Source: Sphingobium wenxiniae
GTDB lineage: Bacteria; Pseudomonadota; Alphaproteobacteria; Sphingomonadales; Sphingomonadaceae
Direction of reading: 5' to 3'
Assembly (NCBI RefSeq): GCF_007830065.1
Contig: NZ_VLKK01000019.1
Coordinates: 1 to 51,595, forward strand
Length of the DNA stretch: 51,595 nucleotides
The number at the start of each line of letters is the position of its first letter. The stretch's first letter is position 1. Shown here one piece after another: positions 39,158 to 50,975 of the stretch. Position numbers and translations under genes: made by a program. A model generated the notes under the pieces. The model saw only the letters and a list, made by a program, of their open reading frames with translations. It searched no databases and had not been told where the DNA came from.

Positions 39158-40527
39158 TGAGCGACACGCGGCCCAAATTGCTGATCGTGGAAGACGATCC
39201 CGGATTGCAGCGTCAATTGCGCTGGGCCTATGAGGAATATCGGCTCTTCATCGCGGGCGACCGGGAGGAGGCGATCGACCTGCTCCGCGCCGAAGCGCCC
39301 GATGTCGTGACGCTGGACCTCGGCCTGCCGCCGGACCCGGACGGCACGAGCGAAGGCTTCGCGACGCTTGCGGACATGCTGCGGATCAAGCCCGATACGA
39401 AGATCATCGTGGCGTCGGGCCATGGCGCGCGGGAAAGCGCGCTCAACGCCATTTCCGGCGGGGCCTATGATTTCTACCAGAAGCCCGTCGACATCGACGA
39501 ACTGGGCCTGATCGTCCGCCGCGCCTTCCACGTCCATGCGCTGGAAAGGGAAAATGCCCGGCTGGCGGAGATCGCGCCGGAGGGCGCGCCCGTCCTCGGC
39601 AAGCTCATCACCAGCGCGCCGGAGATGATGAAGGTCGCCCGCACGATCGAGCGGGTCGCCAGCGCGCAGGTGTCCGTGCTCCTGCTCGGCGCGAGCGGCA
39701 CGGGCAAGGAATTGCTGGCGCAGGGGCTTCACGACGCCAGCCCGCGCAAGTCGGGTCATTTCGTGGCGATCAATTGCGCCGCGATCCCGGAAACCCTGCT
39801 GGAATCGGAACTGTTCGGGCATGAGAAGGGCGCTTTCACCGGCGCGGTCAAGACGACGCCGGGCAAGATCGAACAGGCGCAGGGCGGCACGCTCTTTCTG
39901 GATGAAGTCGGCGACATCCCGCTACCGCTTCAGGTCAAATTGCTGCGTTTCCTGCAAGAAAGGGTGATCGAGCGGATCGGCGGGCGGCAAGCCATCGCCG
40001 TCGATACGCGGATCGTCTGCGCCACCCATCAGAATCTGGAGGCAATGATCGCGGCGGGCACGTTCCGCGAGGATCTTTATTATCGCCTCGCCGAAATCGT
40101 CGTGCGGATTCCCGCGCTTCGGGACAGGCCGGGCGATCCGGCGCTGCTGGCCCGCCATTTCCTCAACCGCTTCGCCAAGGACATGAACCCGCAGGTCAAG
40201 GGACTGGCTCCGGACGCGCTGGCCGCGCTCGACGCCTGGCATTGGCCGGGCAATGTGCGCGAACTGGAGAACAGGATGAAGCGCGCGGTCATCATGGCCG
40301 ACGGCAAGCATGTGACGGCGGCCGACCTCGATCTGGACGGCGAGCGGGAGGAAGGGGGCGACCTCGTCAACTTGAAGGCCGCCCGCGAAATGGCGGACCG
40401 GCGCGCCATCCGCCGCGCCATCGCCAGGACGGACGGCAATATCTCCGGCGCGGCCAAGATGCTGGGGATCAGCCGCCCCACGCTCTATGACCTGCTGAAG
40501 CAATATCAGATGCAGGGGCAGGGGTGA
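39157..40527 (+). CDS. prsR: PEP-CTERM system sigma-54-dependent response regulator PrsR
   Basis: 456 residues. A receiver domain with Asp54 ([11 protein letters not shown]) precedes the AAA+ sigma-54 interaction domain: Walker A GASGTGKE (about 179-186), the GAFTGA loop, and Walker [13 protein letters not shown] Fis-type HTH closes the protein ([24 protein letters not shown]). It activates sigma-54 promoters, typically those of PEP-CTERM protein genes and EPS genes, none of which except the adjacent transferase is in this window. It is translationally coupled to prsK (TGATG). Confidence 0.93.
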   Translation: MSDTRPKLLIVEDDPGLQRQLRWAYEEYRLFIAGDREEAIDLLRAEAPDVVTLDLGLPPDPDGTSEGFATLADMLRIKPDTKIIVASGHGARESALNAISGGAYDFYQKPVDIDELGLIVRRAFHVHALERENARLAEIAPEGAPVLGKLITSAPEMMKVARTIERVASAQVSVLLLGASGTGKELLAQGLHDASPRKSGHFVAINCAAIPETLLESELFGHEKGAFTGAVKTTPGKIEQAQGGTLFLDEVGDIPLPLQVKLLRFLQERVIERIGGRQAIAVDTRIVCATHQNLEAMIAAGTFREDLYYRLAEIVVRIPALRDRPGDPALLARHFLNRFAKDMNPQVKGLAPDALAALDAWHWPGNVRELENRMKRAVIMADGKHVTAADLDLDGEREEGGDLVNLKAAREMADRRAIRRAIARTDGNISGAAKMLGISRPTLYDLLKQYQMQGQG

Positions 40528-40531
40528 GCGC

Positions 40532-42502
40532 ATGAACCGCAAGCGCCTGTTCCTGCTGGCGGGCGTCGCCGCCCTGCTGCTGTCGGCGGCGGCTTGGTGG
40601 CAATGGCGCCTGCATGAGGCGGACGGGACCGCCCCGCTGGCGCGCGGGATCGCCGCGCTGGTCAAGGGCGATGCGCGCACGGCCCGCGTCGAGCTTTTGA
40701 ACGCCATCCGCGCCGATCCGCGCTCCATTCCCGCCCGCATCGCACAGGCGCGGGCATTGGTGGATCTGGGCGACGGGGGTGGAGCGCAGGGCGAAATCGA
40801 AAAGGCGCGCGCTCTGGGCGGCAGGCCGGGCGATACGCGGGTGCTGATGGCGCAGGCCCTGCTTTTGCAGGGCAATGCGGACGCCGCGCTCACGGAGATG
40901 GAGGCGAACGATATTCCTGCCTCCTTCGCCGCGGCCGCGATGCGCGTGAGCGGAAACATCCACATGGCGCGCGGCGATATGGCGGCGGCGGGAGCGGCGC
41001 TGGACCGGGCAAGGGAGATGGCCGGGAACGATCCGGAAAACTGGATCGACACGGGCCGTTACCGGTGGATGCAGGGCGATCAGGCGGGCGCCATCGTCGC
41101 GGCGGACCGGGCGGTCGCTCTGGCGCCGGAAAATGGCAAGGCCCTGCTTCTTCGCGGCGAATTGACGCGAAGCCAATATGGATTGATCGCGGCGCTGCCA
41201 TGGTTCGAGCGGGCGCTTGCCGTCAATCCCGACTCCGTGCCGGTGCTGGATCAATATGCCGCAACGCTCGCGGATGCGGGAGAAGCGCGCCGGATGCTCA
41301 GTGTCACGCGCCGCCTGCTGGCGCTGGAGCCGGGCAATGCGCGGGCCTGGTTCATGCAGGCGGTCATGGCGGCGCGCGCGGGCAGGGCCGACCTTGCCCG
41401 GTCGCTGCTGGCGCGGACACAGGGGCGGCTCGACGGTGAACCCGCCGTCATGCTCCTGCGCGGCGTGCTTCATCTCGAAGATGGCAATGCGACGCTTGCC
41501 ATACAGGCCCTTGCGCCGCTGGTCGGGCAACAGCCCGATAACGGCATCGCGCGCACCCTGCTGGGACGTGCCTATTATCTGGCCGCCGATTTCCCCTCCG
41601 CCGCGACGACCCTTGCGCCGCTCGTCGCGCAAAGGGATGCGGAACCCTATGTCCTGACGCTGGCCGCGCGCGCGCAGGAGGCGTTGGGCGACAGGATCAT
41701 GGCGGACGACATGCTCGCCCGCGCGTCCTGGCCCGACCGTCTCTCGGCCGATCTCTTTGCCGGCGCGGATGATGCGGCCCTGGCCGGTTCCGCCCCTTCC
41801 GGCACGGCCGCCGCGCAGGACAACATTCCCTATATCCGGGCGCTGCTCGGCACCGGGCAGGCGGAACGGGCCGTGGCGCGCGCGCGCCTGCTCAGCGAAG
41901 CCAATCCCGGTGCGCCCGACGCCTATGTCATATGGGGCGATGCGCTCGGCGCGGCGGGGCGGCCGGGGCAGGCGGTGAAGGTTTATGAAAAGGCGGCCAA
42001 TCTGCGTTTCAGCCGCGATATAGCCCTGCGCCTGATCGCCGCGCTTCAGCGGGCGGGCGATCCCGCCCGGTCCTTGCAGGTGGTGCGTCTGTTCCTGTCG
42101 CAAAACCCCGACGATCCGCAAATCCAAAGGCTCGCCGCCGCCGGCTATATGGCGGGCGGACAATGGCGGGAGGCGCTGCGGATGCTGAAGGCGGTGGAAG
42201 CGCGCGTCGGGCCTCATGACGCGCTGCTGATGGCCGATCTGGCCCGTGCGTCGCTGGAGGTTGGCGCTGCGGATGCGGCGCGCGCCTATGCGTCCTTTGC
42301 CTATCGCCTGATGCCGGCCAGCCCCGTCACCGCGCACATCTATGGCTGGACCCTGCTCAGGACCGGCGCAAACGGGCAGGCCGCCATCGATCTGCTGGAA
42401 AAGGCGGACGCGCTCGCGCCGGGACAGCCCGGGGTGCGGGCGCATCTTGCGCAGGCCCGCGCGGCCTTGAGGAAAGGGACGGGCCGGCTCGCGGCCCGGT
42501 GA
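40532..42502 (+). CDS. prsT: TPR-repeat protein of the PEP-CTERM/EPS system (PrsT-like)
   Basis: 656 residues. One N-terminal membrane segment (about 5-22, LFLLAGVAALLLSAAAWWQW) is followed by tetratricopeptide-type repeats to the end (for example GDARTARVELLNAIRADPRSIPARIAQARALVDLGD near 50-85 and ALLNPDDPQI-type units near 520-560). It begins four bases after prsR, so it belongs to the same operon. PrsT proteins are the usual third partner; their function in export or EPS assembly is unproven. This one is clearly shorter than the roughly 900 residues I recall for PrsT, so the name is by context and repeats. Confidence 0.75.
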   Translation: MNRKRLFLLAGVAALLLSAAAWWQWRLHEADGTAPLARGIAALVKGDARTARVELLNAIRADPRSIPARIAQARALVDLGDGGGAQGEIEKARALGGRPGDTRVLMAQALLLQGNADAALTEMEANDIPASFAAAAMRVSGNIHMARGDMAAAGAALDRAREMAGNDPENWIDTGRYRWMQGDQAGAIVAADRAVALAPENGKALLLRGELTRSQYGLIAALPWFERALAVNPDSVPVLDQYAATLADAGEARRMLSVTRRLLALEPGNARAWFMQAVMAARAGRADLARSLLARTQGRLDGEPAVMLLRGVLHLEDGNATLAIQALAPLVGQQPDNGIARTLLGRAYYLAADFPSAATTLAPLVAQRDAEPYVLTLAARAQEALGDRIMADDMLARASWPDRLSADLFAGADDAALAGSAPSGTAAAQDNIPYIRALLGTGQAERAVARARLLSEANPGAPDAYVIWGDALGAAGRPGQAVKVYEKAANLRFSRDIALRLIAALQRAGDPARSLQVVRLFLSQNPDDPQIQRLAAAGYMAGGQWREALRMLKAVEARVGPHDALLMADLARASLEVGAADAARAYASFAYRLMPASPVTAHIYGWTLLRTGANGQAAIDLLEKADALAPGQPGVRAHLAQARAALRKGTGRLAAR

Positions 42503-42517
42503 GGCGCGCCGGGCTTT

Positions 42518-42862
42518 TCAGGCCTGTTGCAGATCCAGTTCCTCGAGCCGCAATCCCAGCCGACGGATTTGCGCGGCCACGGGGGGCCACACATCTTCGA
42601 GGAAGCGTTTGTGCTCGGCTTCGCGCAGGCGGCGAGTCGCACCCTCCGCGACGAACATGCCGACGCCCCGCTTCACCACGACCAGGCCGTCGTCCTGAAA
42701 GCTCTGATAGGCTTTCGCCACGGTGAGAGGATTGGCGCCCTGCTGCCCGGCGAAGGCGCGGACGGACGGAAGCAGGTCGCCGTCGCGATACTCGCCATCC
42801 AATATGGATGCGGCGATGGTGTCGCGAAGGCGCAGGTAAACGGGCTTGCTGTCATCGGCCAT
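42518..42862 (-). CDS. GntR-family regulator, YtrA type
   Basis: 114 residues: a winged helix (PVYLRLRDTIAASILDGEYRDGDLLPSVRAFAGQQGANPLTVAKAYQSFQDDGLVVVKRGVGMFVAEGA) plus a short helical tail. Lack of a large effector domain and the LPSVRxxA...NPxTVxKAY phrase mark the YtrA subfamily, which usually represses transporter or envelope genes. It is convergent with prsT, 15 bases apart. In front of it, TGCATCAGTGCCATAATACA contains a loose dyad that may be its operator. Confidence 0.85.
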   Translation of the reverse strand: MADDSKPVYLRLRDTIAASILDGEYRDGDLLPSVRAFAGQQGANPLTVAKAYQSFQDDGLVVVKRGVGMFVAEGATRRLREAEHKRFLEDVWPPVAAQIRRLGLRLEELDLQQA

Positions 42863-42934
42863 AGTGCATCAGTGCCATAATACAGCATTGCGGGTCAAGC
42901 CATGGCGTTACGACATCATGGGTTTCCGGTATAT

Positions 42935-43528
42935 TTATCTGTCCCAGACCGAAACGATCTTGTCATAATCTGGCCGGGGCCGTTCTTCGAGCGGCTTGCC
43001 GGGCGTGCCCAGGAAGACGAAACCGGCGATATGTTCGCCTTCATGCCCGAAAGCGGCCCGCACATCGTCATTATAGGCGGCCCAGCCCGTCAGCCATCCT
43101 CCGGCAAAGCCCAGCGCGTGCGCGGCGTGCAGCAGGTTCATGATGGCTGCCCCGGCGGACAGTTCCTGTTCCCACACGGGAATCTTGCTGCCCGCAACGG
43201 GTGAAGACAGCGCGGCCACCAGAGCCGGCGCCTGATGCGCGAACTGGTGCATCGCCTCGATCTCCAGCCGTCCCGCGTCGGGCTTTTCCTTCCGATACGC
43301 GGCTTCCAGCAGGTGGGCGAGGGCCGGACGGCTTTCCTGCGGCACGATGACGAAACGCCACGGGAAAAGCTTTCCATGATCGGGCGTTCGGGACGCGATC
43401 TCCAGAATCTGCCGGAGTTGATCAGCGTCCGGGCCGGGCGCCGTCAAGTCGCGCGGCTTGCCGGAACGGCGCGTGCGGAGCAGCGAAAGCGGGGTGGAAA
43501 GGTCGTTGAAGGTCACATCATTTCCCAT
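42935..43528 (-). CDS. Nitroreductase-family protein (YdjA-like)
   Basis: 197 residues. The FMN-binding pattern RTRRSGKPRDLTAPGPD, the ASRTPDHGKLFPWRFVIV phrase and the C-terminal NDDVRAAFGHEGEHIAGFVFLGTPG are typical of the YdjA subgroup of NAD(P)H-dependent flavoenzymes. The physiological substrate is unknown. It lies 72 bases upstream of the GntR gene on the same strand and may be co-transcribed. Cytoplasmic. Confidence 0.88.
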   Translation of the reverse strand: MGNDVTFNDLSTPLSLLRTRRSGKPRDLTAPGPDADQLRQILEIASRTPDHGKLFPWRFVIVPQESRPALAHLLEAAYRKEKPDAGRLEIEAMHQFAHQAPALVAALSSPVAGSKIPVWEQELSAGAAIMNLLHAAHALGFAGGWLTGWAAYNDDVRAAFGHEGEHIAGFVFLGTPGKPLEERPRPDYDKIVSVWDR

Positions 43529-43643
43529 TGGTTGCTGGTCCGCTTTGTAATGATATTCTTCACACGCGCAATTTTTTCGCTAGGGTCGAGGCCATGCGAA
43601 CAGCTCTGCAAGGGGCGGGAAAGCATAGCAAGGGAGTTATAAT

Positions 43644-45452
43644 ATGGCCAATCCAACCGCCGGCGTCGACGCCGGCGCGGATGCGGCCCGTCAGCCCGTG
43701 GACGACCGGCCGCAATGGTTCGGCCATCCGCGGCAGTTGGCGCGGCTTTTCACGACCGAAATGTGGGAGCGGTTCGGTTTTTACGGAATGCGGGCGCTGC
43801 TGACGCTCTACCTGACCAAGCATTTCCTTTTCGACGACCAGACGACCAATGGAATCTACGGGGGGTTCACCGCGCTCGTCTATCTGACGCCGCTCGCCGG
43901 CGGGCTGATCGCCGACCGTTATCTGGGCGCGAAACGCTCGGTCAAGTTCGGCGCGCTGCTGATGGCGGCTGGCTACTTCATCCTCTGCTTCGGCGGGGAG
44001 ACGGCCAGGCCCCACGCCACGATCGGCGGCCAGCGCTATGAAGTGCAGGTCGAAAATGCCGTCGATCGCCCCACCAGCACGGGGGCGGAAAAGCGTTTCG
44101 TCGTGGACGGCGCGCGGCGTTTCGAAATCCGGGGCAATGAAGATGGCACCGTGTCGCTGCTGGACGGCGAGGGCCATGTCGCGCGCACGGTCGAAAAGGG
44201 CGGTTTCAAGGCCGATGGCGAGCGCGCGACCTTCTATACGATGCTGCTGCTGATCGGCCTTTCGATGGTCACGGTGGGCAATGGCTTCTTCAAGCCCAAC
44301 ATCTCCACCATCGTCGGCGAGCTTTATGAGAAAGGCGACCGGCGCAGGGATGCGGGCTTCACCATATTCTATATGGGCATCAACCTGGGATCGCTGTTCT
44401 CGCAGCTTCTGTGTCCGCTGCTGGCCGACACGGTCGGATGGTGGGCCGGCTTCGGCCTCGCGGCGCTGGGCATGGTGTTCAGCTGGAGCCTGATCCGGTT
44501 CGATGGCGGCAAGCTCGCCGGCTATGGCGAAACGCCCGAACGGTCCGGCCCCGACCGCAGCCTGCTGATCTATGCGGGCGCGATCCTGACGGTGCCCCTT
44601 GCCTGGTTCCTCTTCATCAACCTGATGCATAATGCCGAAGCGACGGCGGGTGAGGGGATCATCGCCTATCTCCTGTCGCTGCCGATCATGGGCAAGGTGC
44701 TGTTCGCCACATTCCTTCTGTCGATCCCCGGCATCCTCCTGTGGTCCTGGTTCGAAGGGAGTCGGGCGGAGTTTCAGATGATGCTGGCGGCCATGGTGCT
44801 GGTGGTCTTCAACGTCGTCTTCTGGACCCTGTTCGAACAGGCCGGATCGTCGCTGACCCTGTTCGCGGATCGCAATACGGACCTGTCGTTCTTCGGGCTG
44901 TTTTCCATCAGCGCGGGGCAGACGCAATTCTTCAACGCCTTCTTCATCGTCGCGCTCGCGCCCGTGTTCGGCATCATGTGGAACGCACTGGCGAAGAGGG
45001 GGCTGGAACCGTCCATCCCGGTCAAGTTCGCCATCGCCCTGGTCGGCGTCGGCGTGGGTTTCCTGTTCCTGGTCTGGGGCGCGCAATATGCGGGCGCGGA
45101 TTTCAAGGTCGCGATCTGGTGGCTTGCCGGATTGTATCTCATCCATTCCGCCGCTGAACTGTGCATTTCGCCGGTCGGCCTTTCCATGATTACCAAGCTG
45201 TCGCTGGCGCGCGTCGTGGGGCTGATGATGGGCGTGTGGTTTCTGTCGATTTCCGTCGCGCAATATGTGGCGGGCATGGTCGCCCAGGTCGCCAGCGTCG
45301 AAACCGTGGGCGGTCAGGTGACGAACCTCAAGCTCAGCCTCGACACCTATGTCGGCGTGTTCTGGACCATCGGCGTCGCGGCGGCGGTGGTCGGCGCGGT
45401 GCTGCTGGTTCTGGCGCCGCTTATCAAAAGGTGGATGCATGGGGTGCAATGA
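43644..45452 (+). CDS. Proton-dependent peptide transporter (POT/PTR family)
   Basis: 602 residues, with 12 or more membrane segments. The family motif ExxER is present as Glu39-Met-Trp-Glu42-Arg43-Phe (TEMWERFGFYGMRALL), with GGLIADRYLGAKRSV and GNGFFKPNISTIVGELY. It imports di- or tripeptides with protons. Between the third and fourth membrane segments (about 118-195) is a soluble insert of about 75 residues with a beta-rich look (GGQRYEVQVENAVDRPTSTG), larger than in standard POT members; a periplasmic location is probable. GGGAG ribosome site. Confidence 0.92.
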   Translation: MANPTAGVDAGADAARQPVDDRPQWFGHPRQLARLFTTEMWERFGFYGMRALLTLYLTKHFLFDDQTTNGIYGGFTALVYLTPLAGGLIADRYLGAKRSVKFGALLMAAGYFILCFGGETARPHATIGGQRYEVQVENAVDRPTSTGAEKRFVVDGARRFEIRGNEDGTVSLLDGEGHVARTVEKGGFKADGERATFYTMLLLIGLSMVTVGNGFFKPNISTIVGELYEKGDRRRDAGFTIFYMGINLGSLFSQLLCPLLADTVGWWAGFGLAALGMVFSWSLIRFDGGKLAGYGETPERSGPDRSLLIYAGAILTVPLAWFLFINLMHNAEATAGEGIIAYLLSLPIMGKVLFATFLLSIPGILLWSWFEGSRAEFQMMLAAMVLVVFNVVFWTLFEQAGSSLTLFADRNTDLSFFGLFSISAGQTQFFNAFFIVALAPVFGIMWNALAKRGLEPSIPVKFAIALVGVGVGFLFLVWGAQYAGADFKVAIWWLAGLYLIHSAAELCISPVGLSMITKLSLARVVGLMMGVWFLSISVAQYVAGMVAQVASVETVGGQVTNLKLSLDTYVGVFWTIGVAAAVVGAVLLVLAPLIKRWMHGVQ

Positions 45453-45525
45453 TGGACGGAAACGGGGGAAGGGGGGGGGCATATCTTCCCTTCTCCCTCG
45501 GAATCGTGCGCCTGGAACCAACCGA

Positions 45526-45990
45526 TCAGGTCGCTCCCCAGATATCGCCTGCCCTGATGAAGCCCTTCTGCCCATGGACGTCGAACGCGCACCATCCATC
45601 CGAACAGGAGGAAAGACGACCCACCACGCCCTTTTCCGCACGATACAGCACCGATGCGCCGTCACGCGGCGACTGCCGCATGGGCGCGATGGGGGCGGTC
45701 ACGATCGCCGTGGGCGTGTCGCTGAGCAGCCGGACATGCATCCATCCCTGCGTGCCGGACGAATCCTCGACCTTGCGCCACAGGCCCAGTACCTGCACCA
45801 CCTTCACCGGCAGATCGCGGCGGCGGTACACCCAGTTGGACGGATAATCGAGGCTGGGGCCGACCCGCATCCGCGCCTCATCTTGTGAAAGCGACGCCCA
45901 ATAGGGCACTGGCTTGTTCGGTGCGGCATTGCCGGCGCCCGCGACCGATAAGGCCCCGATCATAGCGGCGGCCAACGGAAACCCCTTCAT
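45526..45990 (-). CDS. Exported SH3-domain protein
   Basis: 154 residues from the ATG at 45990, preceded by AAAGGAACAGG; an ATG 33 bases further upstream would place charged residues before the signal. The N-terminus MKGFPLAAAMIGALSVAGAGNAA is a cleavable Sec signal. Two bacterial SH3-like units follow (RMRVGPSLDYPSNWVYRRRDLPVKVVQVLGLWRKVED and APIAPMRQSPRDGASVLYRAEKGVVGRLSSC). Such proteins usually bind cell-wall material in the periplasm. It is divergent from the hydroxyacid dehydrogenase and convergent with the POT gene; a run of nine G lies in the short gap (45471-45479). Confidence 0.85.
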   Translation of the reverse strand: MKGFPLAAAMIGALSVAGAGNAAPNKPVPYWASLSQDEARMRVGPSLDYPSNWVYRRRDLPVKVVQVLGLWRKVEDSSGTQGWMHVRLLSDTPTAIVTAPIAPMRQSPRDGASVLYRAEKGVVGRLSSCSDGWCAFDVHGQKGFIRAGDIWGAT

Positions 45991-46116
45991 GTCTCGACCT
46001 GTTCCTTTGTCGTGAGAGCGCAATCATAGCCGCTCCTCCCCGGTCGCGACAACCGCTGTCTTGCGCGGCGGCATAAGCGCTTGACCCGCGCGCTGGGGGA
46101 GAATAGCGCCCACGCC

Positions 46117-47115
46117 ATGGCCAAGAAACCGCGCCCCGCCAGACCGCGTGTCATCGTCACGCGCCGACTGCCTCCCAATGTGGAAGCGCGCATGGCCGAA
46201 CTGTTCGATGTGAGCTTCAACGCCGGCGACGTGCCGATGGACCGTCCGGGGCTGGCCCGCGCCATGGCGCAGTGCGACGTGCTGGTCCCCTGCATCAGCG
46301 ACCATATCGACGGCGCGCTGATCGAGGGCGCTCCCGAACGGCTGCAACTGATCGCCAGCTTCGGCAGCGGGGTCGACCATATCGATCTGGGCGCTGCCCG
46401 GCAGAAGGGCATCATCGTCACCAACACGCCGGGCGTGTTGACCGAAGACACCGCCGACATGACCATGGCCCTGATCCTGTCCGTCCCGCGCCGCCTGGCC
46501 GAGGGGGAAAAACTGGTCCGCTCGGGCGAGTGGCAGGGGTGGAGTCCCTCGGGCATGTTGGGCCATCGCATTCGCGGCAAGAAGCTGGGGATCATCGGCA
46601 TGGGCCGGATCGGCCGGGCCGTGGCGCGCCGGGCCAGGGCCTTCGGCCTCACCATCGCCTATCATAATCGCCACCGCCTGCCCTTCGAGGTGGAGCAGGA
46701 ACTGGAGGCCGGCTGGTGCGCCGACCTGGACAGCCTGCTGGGAAGCTCCGACATCATTTCGATCAATTGCCCCCTGAACGCGGATAGCAGGGGGATGATC
46801 GACGCGCGGCGGATCGCGTTGCTCATGCCGGACGCCTATCTCATTAATACCTCGCGCGCTGAAATCGTGGACGAACAGGCTTTGATCGCGGCGCTGAGCG
46901 GAGGCCGGATCGCGGGTGCGGGGCTGGACGTCTATACGCATGAGCCCGCCGTGGACCCTGGCCTGCTCTTGCTGTCCAACGTCGTGCTTCTGCCCCATAT
47001 GGGATCGGCGACGTTCGAGGGGCGTGACGCGACCGGCGCGCTTGTGATCGCCAATATCCGCAGCTGGGTAGACGGGCATCGCCCGCCCAATCAGGTGCTC
47101 GAAGGCTGGATCTAG
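46117..47115 (+). CDS. D-isomer-specific 2-hydroxyacid dehydrogenase (glyoxylate reductase-like)
   Basis: 332 residues from the ATG at 46117 (MAKKPRPARPRVIVTRRLPP). The NAD(P)-binding motif LGIIGMGRIGRAVARRA is near 150-166. Catalytic residues are in the usual places: Arg in YLINTSRAEIVDE, Glu in the following helix region, and His in NVVLLPHMGSAT. The family reduces glyoxylate, hydroxypyruvate or related 2-oxoacids; the exact substrate is not readable. It stands alone. Confidence 0.92.
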   Translation: MAKKPRPARPRVIVTRRLPPNVEARMAELFDVSFNAGDVPMDRPGLARAMAQCDVLVPCISDHIDGALIEGAPERLQLIASFGSGVDHIDLGAARQKGIIVTNTPGVLTEDTADMTMALILSVPRRLAEGEKLVRSGEWQGWSPSGMLGHRIRGKKLGIIGMGRIGRAVARRARAFGLTIAYHNRHRLPFEVEQELEAGWCADLDSLLGSSDIISINCPLNADSRGMIDARRIALLMPDAYLINTSRAEIVDEQALIAALSGGRIAGAGLDVYTHEPAVDPGLLLLSNVVLLPHMGSATFEGRDATGALVIANIRSWVDGHRPPNQVLEGWI

Positions 47116-47235
47116 GGCGAACCGCCGCTTCCTTGTCAAACCGGAAGCGCACCCAACGCCAGCCGCACGGTGGGAGGATTGCCTTCCTCGCTCCTGTTCC
47201 GTGCCATTATGTTGATGATCCTCCACCCGATTGCC

Positions 47236-47260
47236 GGAACAAGTCACTGCGCGGCTCGTT
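47236..47260 (+). promoter_or_regulatory. EcfG promoter of the DUF1328 gene, exact match
   Basis: GGAAC at 47236-47240, 16 bases, CGTT at 47257-47260, 34 bases upstream of the ATG at 47295 in the same orientation. Confidence 0.8.
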
Positions 47261-47294
47261 GGCAGTTTATCCTCTTATCGAAAGGATGGTCTTC

Positions 47295-47480
47295 ATGATC
47301 CGGCTCGCGCTTATCTCGCTTGTCATTGCCGCGGTTCTTGCCCTGTTGGGCTTTGGCGGCGCGGCAGGCACGTTCGTGGGTATCGCCAAACTGCTATTTG
47401 GTGTCGCCATTATATTGTTCCTGATTTTCCTCGTGCTCGGCATCATGGCTGGCAAGGGCGTCAAGGACGCTGTAGATTGA
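47295..47480 (+). CDS. DUF1328 small membrane protein (YtjA-like)
   Basis: 61 residues, two hydrophobic segments (about 2-20 and 26-51) around a short glycine-rich turn: MIRLALISLVIAAVLALLGF then GGAAGTFVGIAKLLFGVAII. That is the whole of a DUF1328 protein, an inner-membrane family often induced by stress. AAAGGA lies nine bases before the ATG. It is the first gene after an exact EcfG promoter, with a second small gene four bases downstream. Confidence 0.88.
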   Translation: MIRLALISLVIAAVLALLGFGGAAGTFVGIAKLLFGVAIILFLIFLVLGIMAGKGVKDAVD

Positions 47481-47484
47481 CCTC

Positions 47485-47688
47485 ATGAAACGGCATGAGG
47501 CGCAAGTGGATGAGACCGGCCGCCTTCTGAGGGATGCGGCCGGCTTCCTGCTTCAGCGGGACGGCGGCGGCGCCTATAGATTGGTGCTGCTGCGCGTGCC
47601 TGTCGATCATGTCGAAAAGCGTGTCAGGATAAAGGGTTGGCATATCGGCGACGACATCGTCGAAGTGGAGGGCGTCGCCGCCGCCTGA
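47485..47688 (+). CDS. Small soluble protein, DUF5818-like
   Basis: 67 residues: MKRHEAQVDETGRLLRDAAG followed by FLLQRDGGGAYRLVLLRVPV and VRIKGWHIGDDIVEVEGV. The pattern of a DETGxLLRD opening, a strand that reads like a residue-matching FLLQRD and a closing VRIxG...VEVxxV resembles a small beta-barrel family (DUF5818) seen in sphingomonads. It begins four bases after the DUF1328 stop, so both probably come from the EcfG promoter at 47236. Function unknown. Confidence 0.65.
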   Translation: MKRHEAQVDETGRLLRDAAGFLLQRDGGGAYRLVLLRVPVDHVEKRVRIKGWHIGDDIVEVEGVAAA

Positions 47689-47709
47689 TCCTCGTCGACA
47701 AAGCCGGGA

Positions 47710-47988
47710 CTAGTTCTCAAGCAAAGGGCTGTTGAAAAGGGCGTCCGCGTCCGTTTCCCGACGTCCATTGATGAAGCGCGGCGCGTAACCCACGCCATGC
47801 ACTTCATCGAGAGGAAGCGCGGTATCGCAGCGCGCGCACTGTGCCATCATCCGGCCGATGATCCAATGGCGCTGGCCGCAGCCGGGGCAGTGGTTTGTTT
47901 CTCCCGAATGATAAAGCAGCGCATAGCCGCGCGGAAACCAGGAAGCGGCCGGTGTGGCGGAACGATCGCGCGCGGGCATGTGAGGCAT
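47710..47988 (-). CDS. Zinc-ribbon protein of NUDIX-like NADH pyrophosphatase type, short
   Basis: 92 residues from the ATG at 47988 (MPHMPARDRS), with a GGAG ribosome site. The middle has two cysteine pairs, CPGCGQRH and CARCDTAL, about 20 residues apart, a four-cysteine zinc ribbon; the second half is GYAPRFINGRRETDADALFNS. The preceding YALLYHSGETNHCPGCG recalls zinc ribbons of NudC-like enzymes, but no Nudix box is present, so no enzymatic role is claimed. An exact EcfG promoter with a 17-base spacer lies 30 bases upstream. Probable small stress protein. Confidence 0.6.
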   Translation of the reverse strand: MPHMPARDRSATPAASWFPRGYALLYHSGETNHCPGCGQRHWIIGRMMAQCARCDTALPLDEVHGVGYAPRFINGRRETDADALFNSPLLEN

Positions 47989-48017
47989 GGTAGAAACTCC
48001 GTTCGTCGCTCTCAAGG

Positions 48018-48043
48018 AACGTCCCGTGAGTCGTGAAAGTTCC
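48018..48043 (-). promoter_or_regulatory. EcfG promoter of the zinc-ribbon gene, exact match
   Basis: On the minus strand GGAAC (48043-48039), 17 bases, CGTT (48021-48018), 29 bases before the ATG at 47988. The opposite strand over the same bases reads GGAAC-N17-AGTT, so the element is nearly palindromic. Confidence 0.8.
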
Positions 48044-48285
48044 GATGCCTTGCACCGCGATGCGATCAATGGAGCGTGAAGGAACGGATGTCCGCCAAAG
48101 GCTCGTTTCACGCTTTGCGCATTTGACTCCGGGGCGACAAGCGCTATGGCGCTCCAACATCGGGACATACCCGCTTCGACCGTCGGTTGGGGCGCATCCC
48201 TCGGCCTTGCCTTTGGCGAGCCTCTGGTGGAATCGCGTCATCCTCCCCGCCGTGGCCGGAGCAATTGCGAGGAGACGCACGACTC

Positions 48286-50955
<2,670 letters not shown>

Positions 50956-50975
50956 TCGCGACATATGCGAAGATG

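Noticed and set aside
45471..45479. Run of nine G as a possible phase-variable tract
   Set aside because: It lies in the short gap between convergent genes, not in a coding frame or a promoter spacer, so length change would have no obvious effect. It could also be a sequencing error.
48081..48107. GGAAC-CGTT pair upstream of acnA
   Set aside because: The spacer is 18 bases, one longer than the accepted 16-17, and a vegetative-type promoter candidate lies closer to acnA.
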